Positions 44,574-52,265 of a stretch of 64,000 nt of DNA are shown here, one piece after another. Below the pieces are notes generated by a model, which was given only the letters and a program-made list of their open reading frames with translations, made no database searches and was not told the DNA's origin. The translations under genes were made by a program, and so were the position numbers. Origin of the DNA: CAYULW01 sp964445815 (GTDB lineage: Bacteria; Bacteroidota; Bacteroidia; Flavobacteriales_E; Vicingaceae); assembly GCA_964445815.1 (NCBI GenBank), contig CAYULW010000010.1, positions 1 through 64,000 on the forward strand, written 5' to 3'. The stretch's first letter is position 1. Each line of letters opens with the position of its first letter.

Positions 44574-46313
44574 TCAATCAGTAATCAGATTATAAGAAAT
44601 ATCTTCTACAATAATATTCTTTGCATTAAAGTATTCATCATTTGTATTCCTCTTTGAGACAAACTTCAGCTCATAAGCCAAATTTCCCGACTCATACAAT
44701 GCCATAGAAGGATAAAAATTGGGCGTCTTATTCACTGAAAAATCTTTATGATTGGAAATTATTTTTGAAGTCGATTTCTTAACAACATCTAAATCAATAC
44801 GTATTGAATAAATCACTTTTAGATTTGAAAAAATTCTCAGCTTTCGCATCTCTAACTCTTTAAAATTAAATGCTATAACCTCCTCGATTTTGTTAATGGC
44901 ATTAAATTCTGAGGATGCAAGTGTATTGTAAACAGCGTTATTTCCGTCATTCTTGTAGAATGGAAAAACGAATTGATAATCTGAATCGATTATCTGGTTA
45001 AAAATTATTTGATTTCTAACTCTTTTTCCAAAGTCAAAATGCTTCAAATCAACAAGATTGCTAGTCGCAAACGACTTACTATCTATTCTTGCTAGTAAAT
45101 ACTCTAAAATTGACTTATGGGAAAACTTGACTCGTCCTTTTGTATTCCTATTTAAAAGAGATCTAGTAGTTAAGTCTACTAAATCTAAGTTGATATTGTT
45201 ATCATTAGCCACTTGCGTTAATACATCATACTCTACAAATAGCCCTTTTTGATTTAGGAAGTTTGAATACACATTCTTAGCAGCTTTATCTACAAATTTT
45301 TGCATATCGGCAGTAAAAGTTTCAGAACGTCTTTGGGGTTGTTTTTTTGACTCTCTTTGAATCCAAGAGTTAATAAGTTCTTCATAAACCTCATGTTCGA
45401 AATTAAACCGCTTTTTGCTTTTAATTAACTCGTCAATATTATCCAATAACATGGGTCTCGCTATCAAGAAACTAGATTTTTCACATATTCCTTCTGCAAT
45501 TTTTCGATCAGGGTTCTTATAATAACCTCCGATCTTTATTCCGTATTTATTTCTAAGAAACTTTTTGACTTCATTATCAGAAAACGGAGCAATATATTTA
45601 TGTATTAAGTTTCTTTCTTTTAACGATTTGTCAATGTTTGGAAGAGCATAGCTATATTTTGCACTTTCTTCGTCAGGAAAAAATTGAGATCTTGAACTAA
45701 TAAGAACTTTATGAAAAGTACTTGTGAGCTTAACAAGTTCATTAATTCTTTCAACATGATTGTCAGCAGCTTTAGGGTCTTCGTCAAAAGCATCTAACAG
45801 CAAAATGGTATTACCCCCATCCTTATAAAAGCTACCATCATTTTTATATTTATTAATAAACTCATCTGCTCTGGGATCTCCTAAAGGTATATACCTAATT
45901 CTCTTTTTGTTTATTCCAACTTTATAATTGTACTTGTAAAATAAGTTTATCATAAATGTTGTCTTCCCCATTCCTGCACCGCCTAATATTAGAAATTGAT
46001 GTTTACTTCGTTCAGGGAATACCTCTTTGATAAAAAATTTAATCAATTGGAATCTATATGATTTTCCAATAGAATCAATAGGCTCGTCCTCATTTTCAGG
46101 AGGTCTATCTGTCCCCATCGTAGGTATATAATTTTTTCTATACTTTTTGGCATCGTCATAATTTTCGAAAAAATGAGATAAGTCTGTTTCAAACTTTATT
46201 CTTTGTTTTCTTCTTTGGAGATAAATTATAAGCCTTATAAATACACCAAAAATTGTAAGTACGGCTGTATATACTTTCACATATTCAGGCAAACTAAATA
46301 AGAAATCTTTCAT
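44574..46313 (-). CDS. NACHT-domain STAND NTPase with N-terminal membrane helix; candidate immune protein
   Basis: A 579-aa protein. A single hydrophobic helix (about 11-31) is followed by a basic stretch and a linker. The NACHT NTPase has Walker A GGAGMGKTTF (111-120) and Walker B ILLLDAFDE (170-178), with the Ala-x-Asp-Glu form typical of NACHT. The sensor-like ISSRSQF is at 206-211 and ARPMLL near 285-290. The winged-helix/helical region ends in FSHKSILEYLLA (397-408), a common NACHT tail motif. Residues 410-579 match no repeat type I recognise (no LRR, TPR or WD pattern) and would be the sensor. Bacterial NACHT proteins of this kind act in anti-phage defence. The gene stands alone, bracketed by direct repeats. 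Defence is inferred. Confidence 0.8.
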   Translation of the reverse strand: MKDFLFSLPEYVKVYTAVLTIFGVFIRLIIYLQRRKQRIKFETDLSHFFENYDDAKKYRKNYIPTMGTDRPPENEDEPIDSIGKSYRFQLIKFFIKEVFPERSKHQFLILGGAGMGKTTFMINLFYKYNYKVGINKKRIRYIPLGDPRADEFINKYKNDGSFYKDGGNTILLLDAFDEDPKAADNHVERINELVKLTSTFHKVLISSRSQFFPDEESAKYSYALPNIDKSLKERNLIHKYIAPFSDNEVKKFLRNKYGIKIGGYYKNPDRKIAEGICEKSSFLIARPMLLDNIDELIKSKKRFNFEHEVYEELINSWIQRESKKQPQRRSETFTADMQKFVDKAAKNVYSNFLNQKGLFVEYDVLTQVANDNNINLDLVDLTTRSLLNRNTKGRVKFSHKSILEYLLARIDSKSFATSNLVDLKHFDFGKRVRNQIIFNQIIDSDYQFVFPFYKNDGNNAVYNTLASSEFNAINKIEEVIAFNFKELEMRKLRIFSNLKVIYSIRIDLDVVKKSTSKIISNHKDFSVNKTPNFYPSMALYESGNLAYELKFVSKRNTNDEYFNAKNIIVEDISYNLITD

Positions 46314-46454
46314 ATGTAAAAATTAGGAATCTTAAGTCTGAAAATCAAGTAGTTTAATCGTTTTAAAAGATTACGAATAATGAATTTCACCAAAAGTTAG
46401 TTACCTAAATTTTGACCAAATCCAAAAAACGGTTCCAACTCCGTCCCGTATGGT
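46314..46454. other. Upstream region of the NACHT gene with a degenerate tRNA tail
   Basis: No ORF is visible. AACTTTTG (minus strand, around 46390) is a weak -7 candidate for the NACHT gene. At 46428-46460, ACGG-TTCCAACT-CCGT resembles a T-arm. It is followed by a sequence ending GTATGGTTCACAAG, which differs at three positions from the GTATGCCTCACAAG tail of tRNA-Val(GAC). I read it as a decayed tRNA 3' remnant to the left of unit E4. Confidence 0.45.
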
Positions 46455-46633
46455 TCACAAGAGAATGAAATCTCGTTGCTTAAAGCAACGGGATTTTTTA
46501 GTTTGAGGAGCATTGAGCTTGCTCAAAAGTGAATTCAAACTAAAAAATCTGCTTCTGTGAAACAGAAGTAAGATTTCATTTTGACCTCGGTGGTAATCTG
46601 GATCACCGAAGGTAATCCAGTATGCCTCACAAG
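46455..46633 (+). repeat. tRNA-trailing structured unit E4 (right copy of the 178/179-bp direct repeat)
   Basis: Compared with 44141-44318 it has one substitution (ATCTCG for ATCCCG), which breaks one pair of the first stem, and one extra T in the T-run. The rest is identical, including the terminal AATCCAGTATGCCTCACAAG (46614-46633). There is no intact tRNA on its left. The direct orientation means recombination between E2 and E4 would delete about 2.3 kb including the NACHT gene. Confidence 0.9.
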
Positions 46634-46874
46634 ATGAAAGCTGCGACGATAGTTACGGCTTTTTTATTGCTACTTTTTACTTATCCAATGGATACTTTTG
46701 CTTTTACTCCAAAATAAGGAAAGAGAACAAAAGCCATGAATGGTTTAACTGATTTCATTTTTAGCATAGTTGTTTAAATAAATTAATTACAATTTGTGCA
46801 TTAAAACAAATTCATACTGAACTGTCTAACTGACTCAGAGTGCAATTATTTTCTAAATCAAGGCATTAATCGTT
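46634..46874. other. Intergenic region after unit E4
   Basis: It starts with a terminator-like hairpin, AAAGCTGCGAC-GATA-GTTACGGCTTT (one mismatch, two wobbles) followed by a T-run, as seen after most other tail copies. A 27-codon reading frame at 46634-46717 overlaps this hairpin and is probably fortuitous. Nothing else is recognisable up to the next gene. Confidence 0.45.
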
Positions 46875-48290
46875 TCACTGCATTTTATCTCGTTTTTCAA
46901 TTGAATAATGATCAATGAAATATTTAATTAAAATACACAATACAGTCAGAGGGAGTAAGAAAATTAGCCGACCTTGATATCTGGGAATCACATTTGATAA
47001 GGTTGAAGTAATGAGCGCATTACCAATAAGTGAAGCAATGACAAGTGTTATTAATATTCGTTCTTCAAAGCTCATTATTTTCCATTTTTTTATGATGAAA
47101 AATATCAGGATAAAGAGAGAAAAAATGACAAGTCGAGATTCTAAATATATGGCTTGATCAAAGAGTAAAGTTGTCCTGTTCTGTAAAGAAACTCTGAATT
47201 CATTAAAATCTCGAGAGTAATATTTTTTGATTGTAGGCCCAAAATCCTGAGCACTTAAGGAACCTTGAGTAAAGGTAATTAGCTGTTTTGCCGTTCCCTC
47301 AATAACCATCTTTGTATAATCTAGAAGCAATTCCCCATCTGAAAGTATGTCTTTTATCAAAAGACCATATTCACGATTTTTTCGTAGCCAACATTGCTTC
47401 CAACCTATTTCAATACAATCACCATCATAAATGGGACTAGTTCTATCATACAAATAATTACCGGCAGCAGGCCACTTCTCGAATTGGTCTATATAATTGC
47501 ATAAGCCTTTATACTCTGTATCAAACCCCTCTGTGTTACAATTTTTCTTTAAATATTTATTTACCAAACCACTTTCTATCAACCTTGTGGCCAAAATAAT
47601 ATTGTTTGTTCTGGAAATTTTAAACCCAACCCCGTAGTAGTGATTCACTGATGAAATAAGAACTAAACTCACAAGAGTCAGACCGAAAATAGCAAAGAGT
47701 CTTTTCCACCTTTTTTGTAATTCGCTCTTGTCTCCAAAATACAAGAATGCTACAGAAACCAATAAAACAAAGAAAACCAATGGAATGTGAGATAGATGGG
47801 TTATAATGGAGATCACAAATAGTATTGAAACAATGACAAAATGTTTCTTGTGTGTAGAGTTTATTGTCAATAAAATGAATACGGAAAGCACCGTCATAAA
47901 ACTGAAAATATCGGCCAAGATCATACTACAGTAATATGATAAGCCTGTAAAAACCGCCATGACTATCGCTATTAAGAGATGTACTATACTCCTGTACTTC
48001 TTAACTTTTATTACAAGCTTAATGACCAGATAAAGGAAGTAATTACAAAGCAAAGATTGGCAAATAATGACCGGCCAAACACTCCAAGAAAAGCTTGTCA
48101 ACTTAACAAATAGTCCATAGATAATTGGTCGATCCACAGGAACATATCCAGTATGACCGGAAGTTAGATAAGTGCCTGAATCCGGAAATAATAATGGGTA
48201 GCGGTATGAGACAGCAGGGAGGATAAAAAGAATGACACTTGCTATTAAAACAGGAATATCTATAAGGAATCTATTTCTAGTGAAAATCAT
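46875..48290 (-). CDS. Polytopic membrane protein of unknown function, possibly GT-C-like
   Basis: A 471-aa protein with about ten hydrophobic helices and one large polar loop (about residues 240-370) holding several Cys and Trp residues (GDCIEIGWKQCWLRKN). The N-terminal loop LFPDSGTYLTSGHTGYVPVDRP has an acidic residue after the first helix. The C-terminal RYQGRLIFLLPL resembles ends of GT-C glycosyltransferases. I do not recognise a family. It is monocistronic and lies next to the repeat locus. Confidence 0.55.
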   Translation of the reverse strand: MIFTRNRFLIDIPVLIASVILFILPAVSYRYPLLFPDSGTYLTSGHTGYVPVDRPIIYGLFVKLTSFSWSVWPVIICQSLLCNYFLYLVIKLVIKVKKYRSIVHLLIAIVMAVFTGLSYYCSMILADIFSFMTVLSVFILLTINSTHKKHFVIVSILFVISIITHLSHIPLVFFVLLVSVAFLYFGDKSELQKRWKRLFAIFGLTLVSLVLISSVNHYYGVGFKISRTNNIILATRLIESGLVNKYLKKNCNTEGFDTEYKGLCNYIDQFEKWPAAGNYLYDRTSPIYDGDCIEIGWKQCWLRKNREYGLLIKDILSDGELLLDYTKMVIEGTAKQLITFTQGSLSAQDFGPTIKKYYSRDFNEFRVSLQNRTTLLFDQAIYLESRLVIFSLFILIFFIIKKWKIMSFEERILITLVIASLIGNALITSTLSNVIPRYQGRLIFLLPLTVLCILIKYFIDHYSIEKRDKMQ

Positions 48291-48475
48291 AAGTTGTTAG
48301 ACTGTTTTTACCTTGGATCCAAAAAACATCTCAATAGCCAAACCCTCCATACCAATACGAAAATACTTTTAATCTAATTTAGTACAAAACAGTCAAAATC
48401 CAGGAGTTTCAAAAATTCGAATGGGAATCCACTTATTCAATAGTGTATTTGTAATTCCGTCTGGAATATTTCAAT
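48291..48475. other. Intergenic region upstream of the membrane-protein gene
   Basis: No ORF or RNA gene is recognisable between the membrane-protein start and the terminator at 48476. It presumably holds the promoter of the minus-strand gene, but no exact TAnnTTTG element stands out. Confidence 0.4.
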
Positions 48476-48500
48476 AAAAAAAGCCGGATATTACCCGGCT
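48476..48500 (-). terminator. Terminator of the NAD(P)-binding oxidoreductase gene
   Basis: On the minus strand AGCCGG and CCGGCT pair around a 7-nt loop and are followed by a long T-run. It lies 66 bp after the stop codon. Confidence 0.85.
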
Positions 48501-48565
48501 CATATTTCAATCAGAATAAGACAGCTCGCAAACTGTAATCATATGCTTCCAAAGCATTCTCAAAT

Positions 48566-49252
48566 CTAATTCTGCTGTATATGAAAGTTAAATTCAGCGG
48601 TACCTAATGTATTCCACAACCTCAACCAGATTGGCAAAAGCATTTCTGTGCCTCTGGCATTGGTAATGTCTCCCAAGTCAATAATTAAGTCTTCTTGCCA
48701 GCCAAATGATTTCAGAATTTCTGTTGTTTGCATCTTAGCTTGCTTATCATTGCCACAAACGAACACATTGTGATCTCCTTTCAACATGGTTGGCGATACC
48801 ATTAGATGAGCATTCATTGTATTTAATGATTTGACCACCTTTAGTTTGGGAAATTGCCTTTGAATTTGCTCTCCCAAGGAATCTGTATTTACCGGAGATA
48901 AAGAGGGTGGCATGCCATTACTAAAGTCCAATGGGTTTGCCACATCAACCAAAACCTTATCATTAAGATGTTCTTCACCTATAGACTCTAAAACAGGAAT
49001 CGAAACTTGACCTCCCGTACAATTAAAAATCAAGTCTACATTTTCTACAGCTTCTTTAAAAGTACAAAGCTCTATCTGATCATTATGTTCATACCAATCC
49101 TTAAATGAAGCGTTTCCGTAAGCATCCTTACTCTCACTATTCAAAGTACTTTCAACATTTCGTGTACCCATCATAACCTCATGTCCAAGATCTACCAATT
49201 TGGCAGCAATTGTTCTACCAACCATGCCTGTTCCTAAAATTGCTAATTTCAT
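48566..49252 (-). CDS. NADPH-dependent F420-reductase-like NAD(P)-binding protein
   Basis: A 228-aa Rossmann protein with LAILGTGMVGRTIAAKL at the N-terminus, MGTRN as the 2'-phosphate (NADP) recognition segment, and LVDVANPLDF and VKSLNTMNAHLM in the middle. It belongs to the F420:NADP reductase / YqcI-like group. Real use of F420 is unlikely in this lineage, so the substrate is unknown. It is divergent from an HxlR regulator, a common pairing in redox or quinone stress responses. Confidence 0.75.
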   Translation of the reverse strand: MKLAILGTGMVGRTIAAKLVDLGHEVMMGTRNVESTLNSESKDAYGNASFKDWYEHNDQIELCTFKEAVENVDLIFNCTGGQVSIPVLESIGEEHLNDKVLVDVANPLDFSNGMPPSLSPVNTDSLGEQIQRQFPKLKVVKSLNTMNAHLMVSPTMLKGDHNVFVCGNDKQAKMQTTEILKSFGWQEDLIIDLGDITNARGTEMLLPIWLRLWNTLGTAEFNFHIQQN

Positions 49253-49334
49253 TTTATTACTATATTTTTGTTATACACTTTCAAAAGTATAGTTAAAGTC
49301 AATAACGATCAACACTCTGTTAAGAATGACAGTC

Positions 49335-49352
49335 ACTATCATTTTTGATAGT
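49335..49352. promoter_or_regulatory. Palindromic operator ACTATCA-N4-TGATAGT, probable HxlR-family site
   Basis: A perfect inverted repeat with 7-bp arms lies 11 bp before the HxlR-type start codon. It resembles the TACTATT-N7-AATAGTA operator of the related B. subtilis regulator YodB. A second, weaker dyad (ACTTT-CA-AAAGT, near 49277-49288) sits closer to the oxidoreductase gene. Confidence 0.65.
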
Positions 49353-49363
49353 AAAGAGCTTAA

Positions 49364-49738
49364 ATGATGATAATAGACGGTAAAAGATATAAGTACAGGA
49401 TGATTAATCAGGATTTCCATTGTGCTTTGGATGTAACCATGCATTTCATTGGAGGCAAATGGAAGGCAGTTGTCATCTGGTACCTGAGAAATGGAAAGAA
49501 AAGGTTTGGTGAGTTAAAAGCACATATTCCGGATATTACGGACAAAATGCTTTCCCTTCAGCTTAAAGCATTGGAAGATGATGAACTGATATCAAGAAAG
49601 GTATATGCGCAAGTTCCCCCAAAAGTGGAATACGAATTAACAGATGAAGGAGAATCTCTGATTCCCTTGGTCGAATCTATTGCTAAATGGGGCAAAAGGA
49701 AGGCCCAAAAGGAAGGCCGCTTGGTTATTGATGAATAA
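49364..49738 (+). CDS. HxlR-family winged-helix transcriptional regulator
   Basis: A 124-aa MarR-like regulator. CALDVTMHFIGGKWKAVVIWYL is the HxlR hallmark, with a conserved N-terminal Cys (Cys20) that in YodB/HypR relatives senses thiol or quinone stress. KRFGELKAHIPDITDKMLSLQLKALEDDELI is the recognition region. It probably binds the palindrome just upstream and controls itself and the divergent oxidoreductase. The second ATG (49367) is an equally possible start. Confidence 0.9.
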   Translation: MMIIDGKRYKYRMINQDFHCALDVTMHFIGGKWKAVVIWYLRNGKKRFGELKAHIPDITDKMLSLQLKALEDDELISRKVYAQVPPKVEYELTDEGESLIPLVESIAKWGKRKAQKEGRLVIDE

Positions 49739-49746
49739 TGTAAATC

Positions 49747-50244
49747 ATGCCTAAACCACAATCGAAAACAGAGCTATTGGATTTGAGTCAGAAGAACTAT
49801 GAGACACTCATGGCTTTGGTCAATTCTTATTCTGAAGAAGAAGTACATAAAGAATTTCCTCAAGGGACAATGAATCGCAATATTAGAGATGTCTTAGCAC
49901 ACCTGCACCATTGGCATTTAATGTTTTTAGATTGGTATGCTGTTGGTATGAAAGGAGAAAAACCGGATATGCCGGCAAAGGGCTATACATGGAAAACCTT
50001 ACCGGAATTGAATAAACGCATTTGGCAAGATTACCAAAGCACTAAATTAGAGCGTGTCAAAACCCTTATAGAGCAATCTCATCAAGCTGTTTACGCTTTA
50101 ATCAACAAGCACAGTAATAAGGAGCTTTTTGAGAAAAAGAGATACCATTGGACTGGATCTACTTCTTTGGGAGCTTATCTTATTTCAAACACATCCAGCC
50201 ACTACGATTGGGCCATTAAACGCATTAAAAAGTCCATGGCATAA
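49747..50244 (+). CDS. ClbS/DfsB-family four-helix-bundle protein
   Basis: A 165-aa protein of the DinB-like ClbS/DfsB group. MPKPQSKTELLDLSQKNYETLMALV, LAHLHHWHLMFLDWYAVGMKG and SNTSSHYDWAIKRIKK are typical. ClbS proteins give self-protection against DNA-damaging colibactin; most members have no known ligand. The conserved histidines could bind a metal. It is 8 bp after the HxlR gene and likely cotranscribed. Confidence 0.78.
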   Translation: MPKPQSKTELLDLSQKNYETLMALVNSYSEEEVHKEFPQGTMNRNIRDVLAHLHHWHLMFLDWYAVGMKGEKPDMPAKGYTWKTLPELNKRIWQDYQSTKLERVKTLIEQSHQAVYALINKHSNKELFEKKRYHWTGSTSLGAYLISNTSSHYDWAIKRIKKSMA

Positions 50245-50342
50245 AATGCCTGCTCACAATCCTAAATAGTATAACAGCTGTTAATAGGCAATAATGAGCT
50301 TTGATTTGTGTAGCTTTATTAGAGAAAATAGAGCACAAACGG

Positions 50343-51272
50343 ATGATCAATATTACGGTAATCGGATTTGGCTATGTAGGATCCTCTCTTTCTCTCTTGC
50401 TATTAAATAGCAAACATTCTGTGCGTTTAAACATTATGGAACCTGAACCTGAATGTAAAGGTGCGTTACTCGATCTGATGCATGGTATTTCCTTATGCCC
50501 GAATAAAGAATTGTACCATAACAAGGAGGAGTTGTTTCTAAATGCCGACTTTATCTATTATGCGGCAGGTACTCCCAATGCTCCAGATGCTTCCCGATTA
50601 TCGACTGCCCAAGAGAACATTCAGCTGTCAAAAAGAATTTTTAAACACAGACACTTTGCCAACACACCCTACATTATCGTCATCACCAATCCTGTTGATG
50701 TTATTTCACAAGCCGTTTATCGTTACAGCCAATTGCCTCCTGATCGTATCATTGGCACAGGTACTTTTCTTGACAGTATGCGCTTGGCTTATTACCTCTC
50801 GACCTCATCGGGGCATCAACCTTCTGATTTTGAAACAATGGTTTTAGGCGAGCATGGTGCTTCGCAGACACCTATCTATTCCATGTGTAAGATCAAAGGA
50901 CAAGCTCTGCTTGATCATTCTACTTTTTCCGACGCAGATTTGGAAACCGCTTACCAAAAAACAAGAGATGCCGCTCAAGAAATCAGACAAACTCAAGGAG
51001 GAACAACCTACGGCGTTTCCATGTGCGCGTGTATTCTACTAGACTATCTACTAGATACTAAGGAACATCAACTCTGTCTTTCTGTCTTAACCAATTCTCA
51101 CTACCAATCACTTCTAGAGCTAGATGATGCTCTTTTTGTTGGCCTACCGGTCAAGATCAAACAGGGAGCTGTAGAAATACGAAACGATATTCATCTATCA
51201 TCAAAAGAACTGGAGCAATTCCGGCAGTCTGCACATCTTCTTGCAAGCATCAATAAAGGTGACACATATTAA
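50343..51272 (+). CDS. Lactate/malate dehydrogenase family protein
   Basis: A 309-aa NAD-dependent 2-hydroxyacid dehydrogenase. The Rossmann motif VIGFGYVGSSLSLLLL leads. The catalytic Asp and Arg are in GTFLDSMRLAYYLS and the His in GEHGASQTP. The specificity position in AGTPNAPDASRLS is Asn, where LDH normally has Gln and MDH Arg. Substrate is therefore uncertain. I chose the ATG at 50343 over the in-frame TTG at 50301. Confidence 0.8.
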   Translation: MINITVIGFGYVGSSLSLLLLNSKHSVRLNIMEPEPECKGALLDLMHGISLCPNKELYHNKEELFLNADFIYYAAGTPNAPDASRLSTAQENIQLSKRIFKHRHFANTPYIIVITNPVDVISQAVYRYSQLPPDRIIGTGTFLDSMRLAYYLSTSSGHQPSDFETMVLGEHGASQTPIYSMCKIKGQALLDHSTFSDADLETAYQKTRDAAQEIRQTQGGTTYGVSMCACILLDYLLDTKEHQLCLSVLTNSHYQSLLELDDALFVGLPVKIKQGAVEIRNDIHLSSKELEQFRQSAHLLASINKGDTY

Positions 51273-51326
51273 GGTAGAGCAATAGCAGCTAAACATCTTT
51301 TGGTCTTGTTTAAAAATTAAGACAAT

Positions 51327-52265
51327 ATGAGTATGTTAGAGGATAAAGAAAACAATACCGTGGAGAATAAAAGATACTACGAAACACGAATCATCAATGC
51401 AATTAACTTTATCAATGAAAATCTTAGTGAACCCCTGAGCATTGAGCAACTTGCTAAACAAAGCCACTTTTCTAATTTTCATTTTCAACGCATATACAAA
51501 GCATTAATTGGTGAAAGTCCTTACGAAACTATTCTTCGCTTGAGGCTTGAAAAATCAATCACTTTGTTGAAATATGAGCAAGACTTAAAACTTAATGAAA
51601 TTGCCTTTCAAGTCGGGTTTCTGAGCTATGAAAACTTCTCACGACAGTTTAAGCAACGTTTTAAATGCACTCCCAAACAATTCAAAACAGACCAAGATTT
51701 ACAGAATAGCAGGATTTATCAAGAAATAAATCCAAATGACTTTTATACTCGCATTTTAGAAAGCCGGAAAAAGGAATTACAAAAGTTTGACGTGAAAATT
51801 GAACATTTACCCAATATAAAAATCGCGCTTGTTAAAGCCATTTTTGGAATGGACGGGAGTGGACTTATTGAAAAGTATCAGCATTTGATGCAATGGGCAG
51901 AAAAAAACAACATCCCCTATCAAGGGGAAAGAAAAAGATTTGGCATGTCAATAGATAATATAGAAGTAACTCCAAGTGGTCAGTTCCGTTATGATTTTGC
52001 CTTAAGCTTAGACCAACTAGATCGCAAGGGAGAGGATATTATAGAAATCGGGGCAATTCCTGAGGGGCAATATGCTACCATTCATTGCCAAGGAAAACTC
52101 GAAAACGTGGCACAGGCTTGGGATTTTTTATACAAAAAATGGCTACCTGAAAGTGATTACAAACCCAAGCATTACCCTGCACTTGAAGAGTTTGTTCAGG
52201 GGCCGGAAGAAATAGGCTGGAAAAACTTTAATCTTAAATGTAGAATTCCAATAGAAAAAATATGA
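51327..52265 (+). CDS. AraC-family regulator with GyrI-like effector domain
   Basis: A 312-aa protein. The N-terminal AraC/XylS DNA-binding domain (about 20-125) contains two helix-turn-helix units (SIEQLAKQSHFSNFHFQRIYK and LNEIAFQVGFLSYENFSRQFKQRF). The C-terminal GyrI-like (SOUL/BmrR-type) ligand domain is at about 155-310. It is likely an activator responding to a small amphipathic molecule. It overlaps the next gene by 4 bp. Confidence 0.9.
   Translation: MSMLEDKENNTVENKRYYETRIINAINFINENLSEPLSIEQLAKQSHFSNFHFQRIYKALIGESPYETILRLRLEKSITLLKYEQDLKLNEIAFQVGFLSYENFSRQFKQRFKCTPKQFKTDQDLQNSRIYQEINPNDFYTRILESRKKELQKFDVKIEHLPNIKIALVKAIFGMDGSGLIEKYQHLMQWAEKNNIPYQGERKRFGMSIDNIEVTPSGQFRYDFALSLDQLDRKGEDIIEIGAIPEGQYATIHCQGKLENVAQAWDFLYKKWLPESDYKPKHYPALEEFVQGPEEIGWKNFNLKCRIPIEKI

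Noticed and set aside
44141..46633. Reading the E2/E4 pair as ends of an insertion sequence
   Set aside because: The repeats are in direct, not inverted, orientation and no transposase or integrase ORF lies between them. E1 and E3 show the unit also exists without cargo.
46634..46717. 27-codon ORF with a signal-peptide-like sequence (MKAATIVTAF...TFAFTPK)
   Set aside because: It starts directly on the tRNA-tail copy and its first codons coincide with a terminator-like hairpin and T-run. The hydrophobicity comes from the T-rich stretch, so it is probably not a gene.
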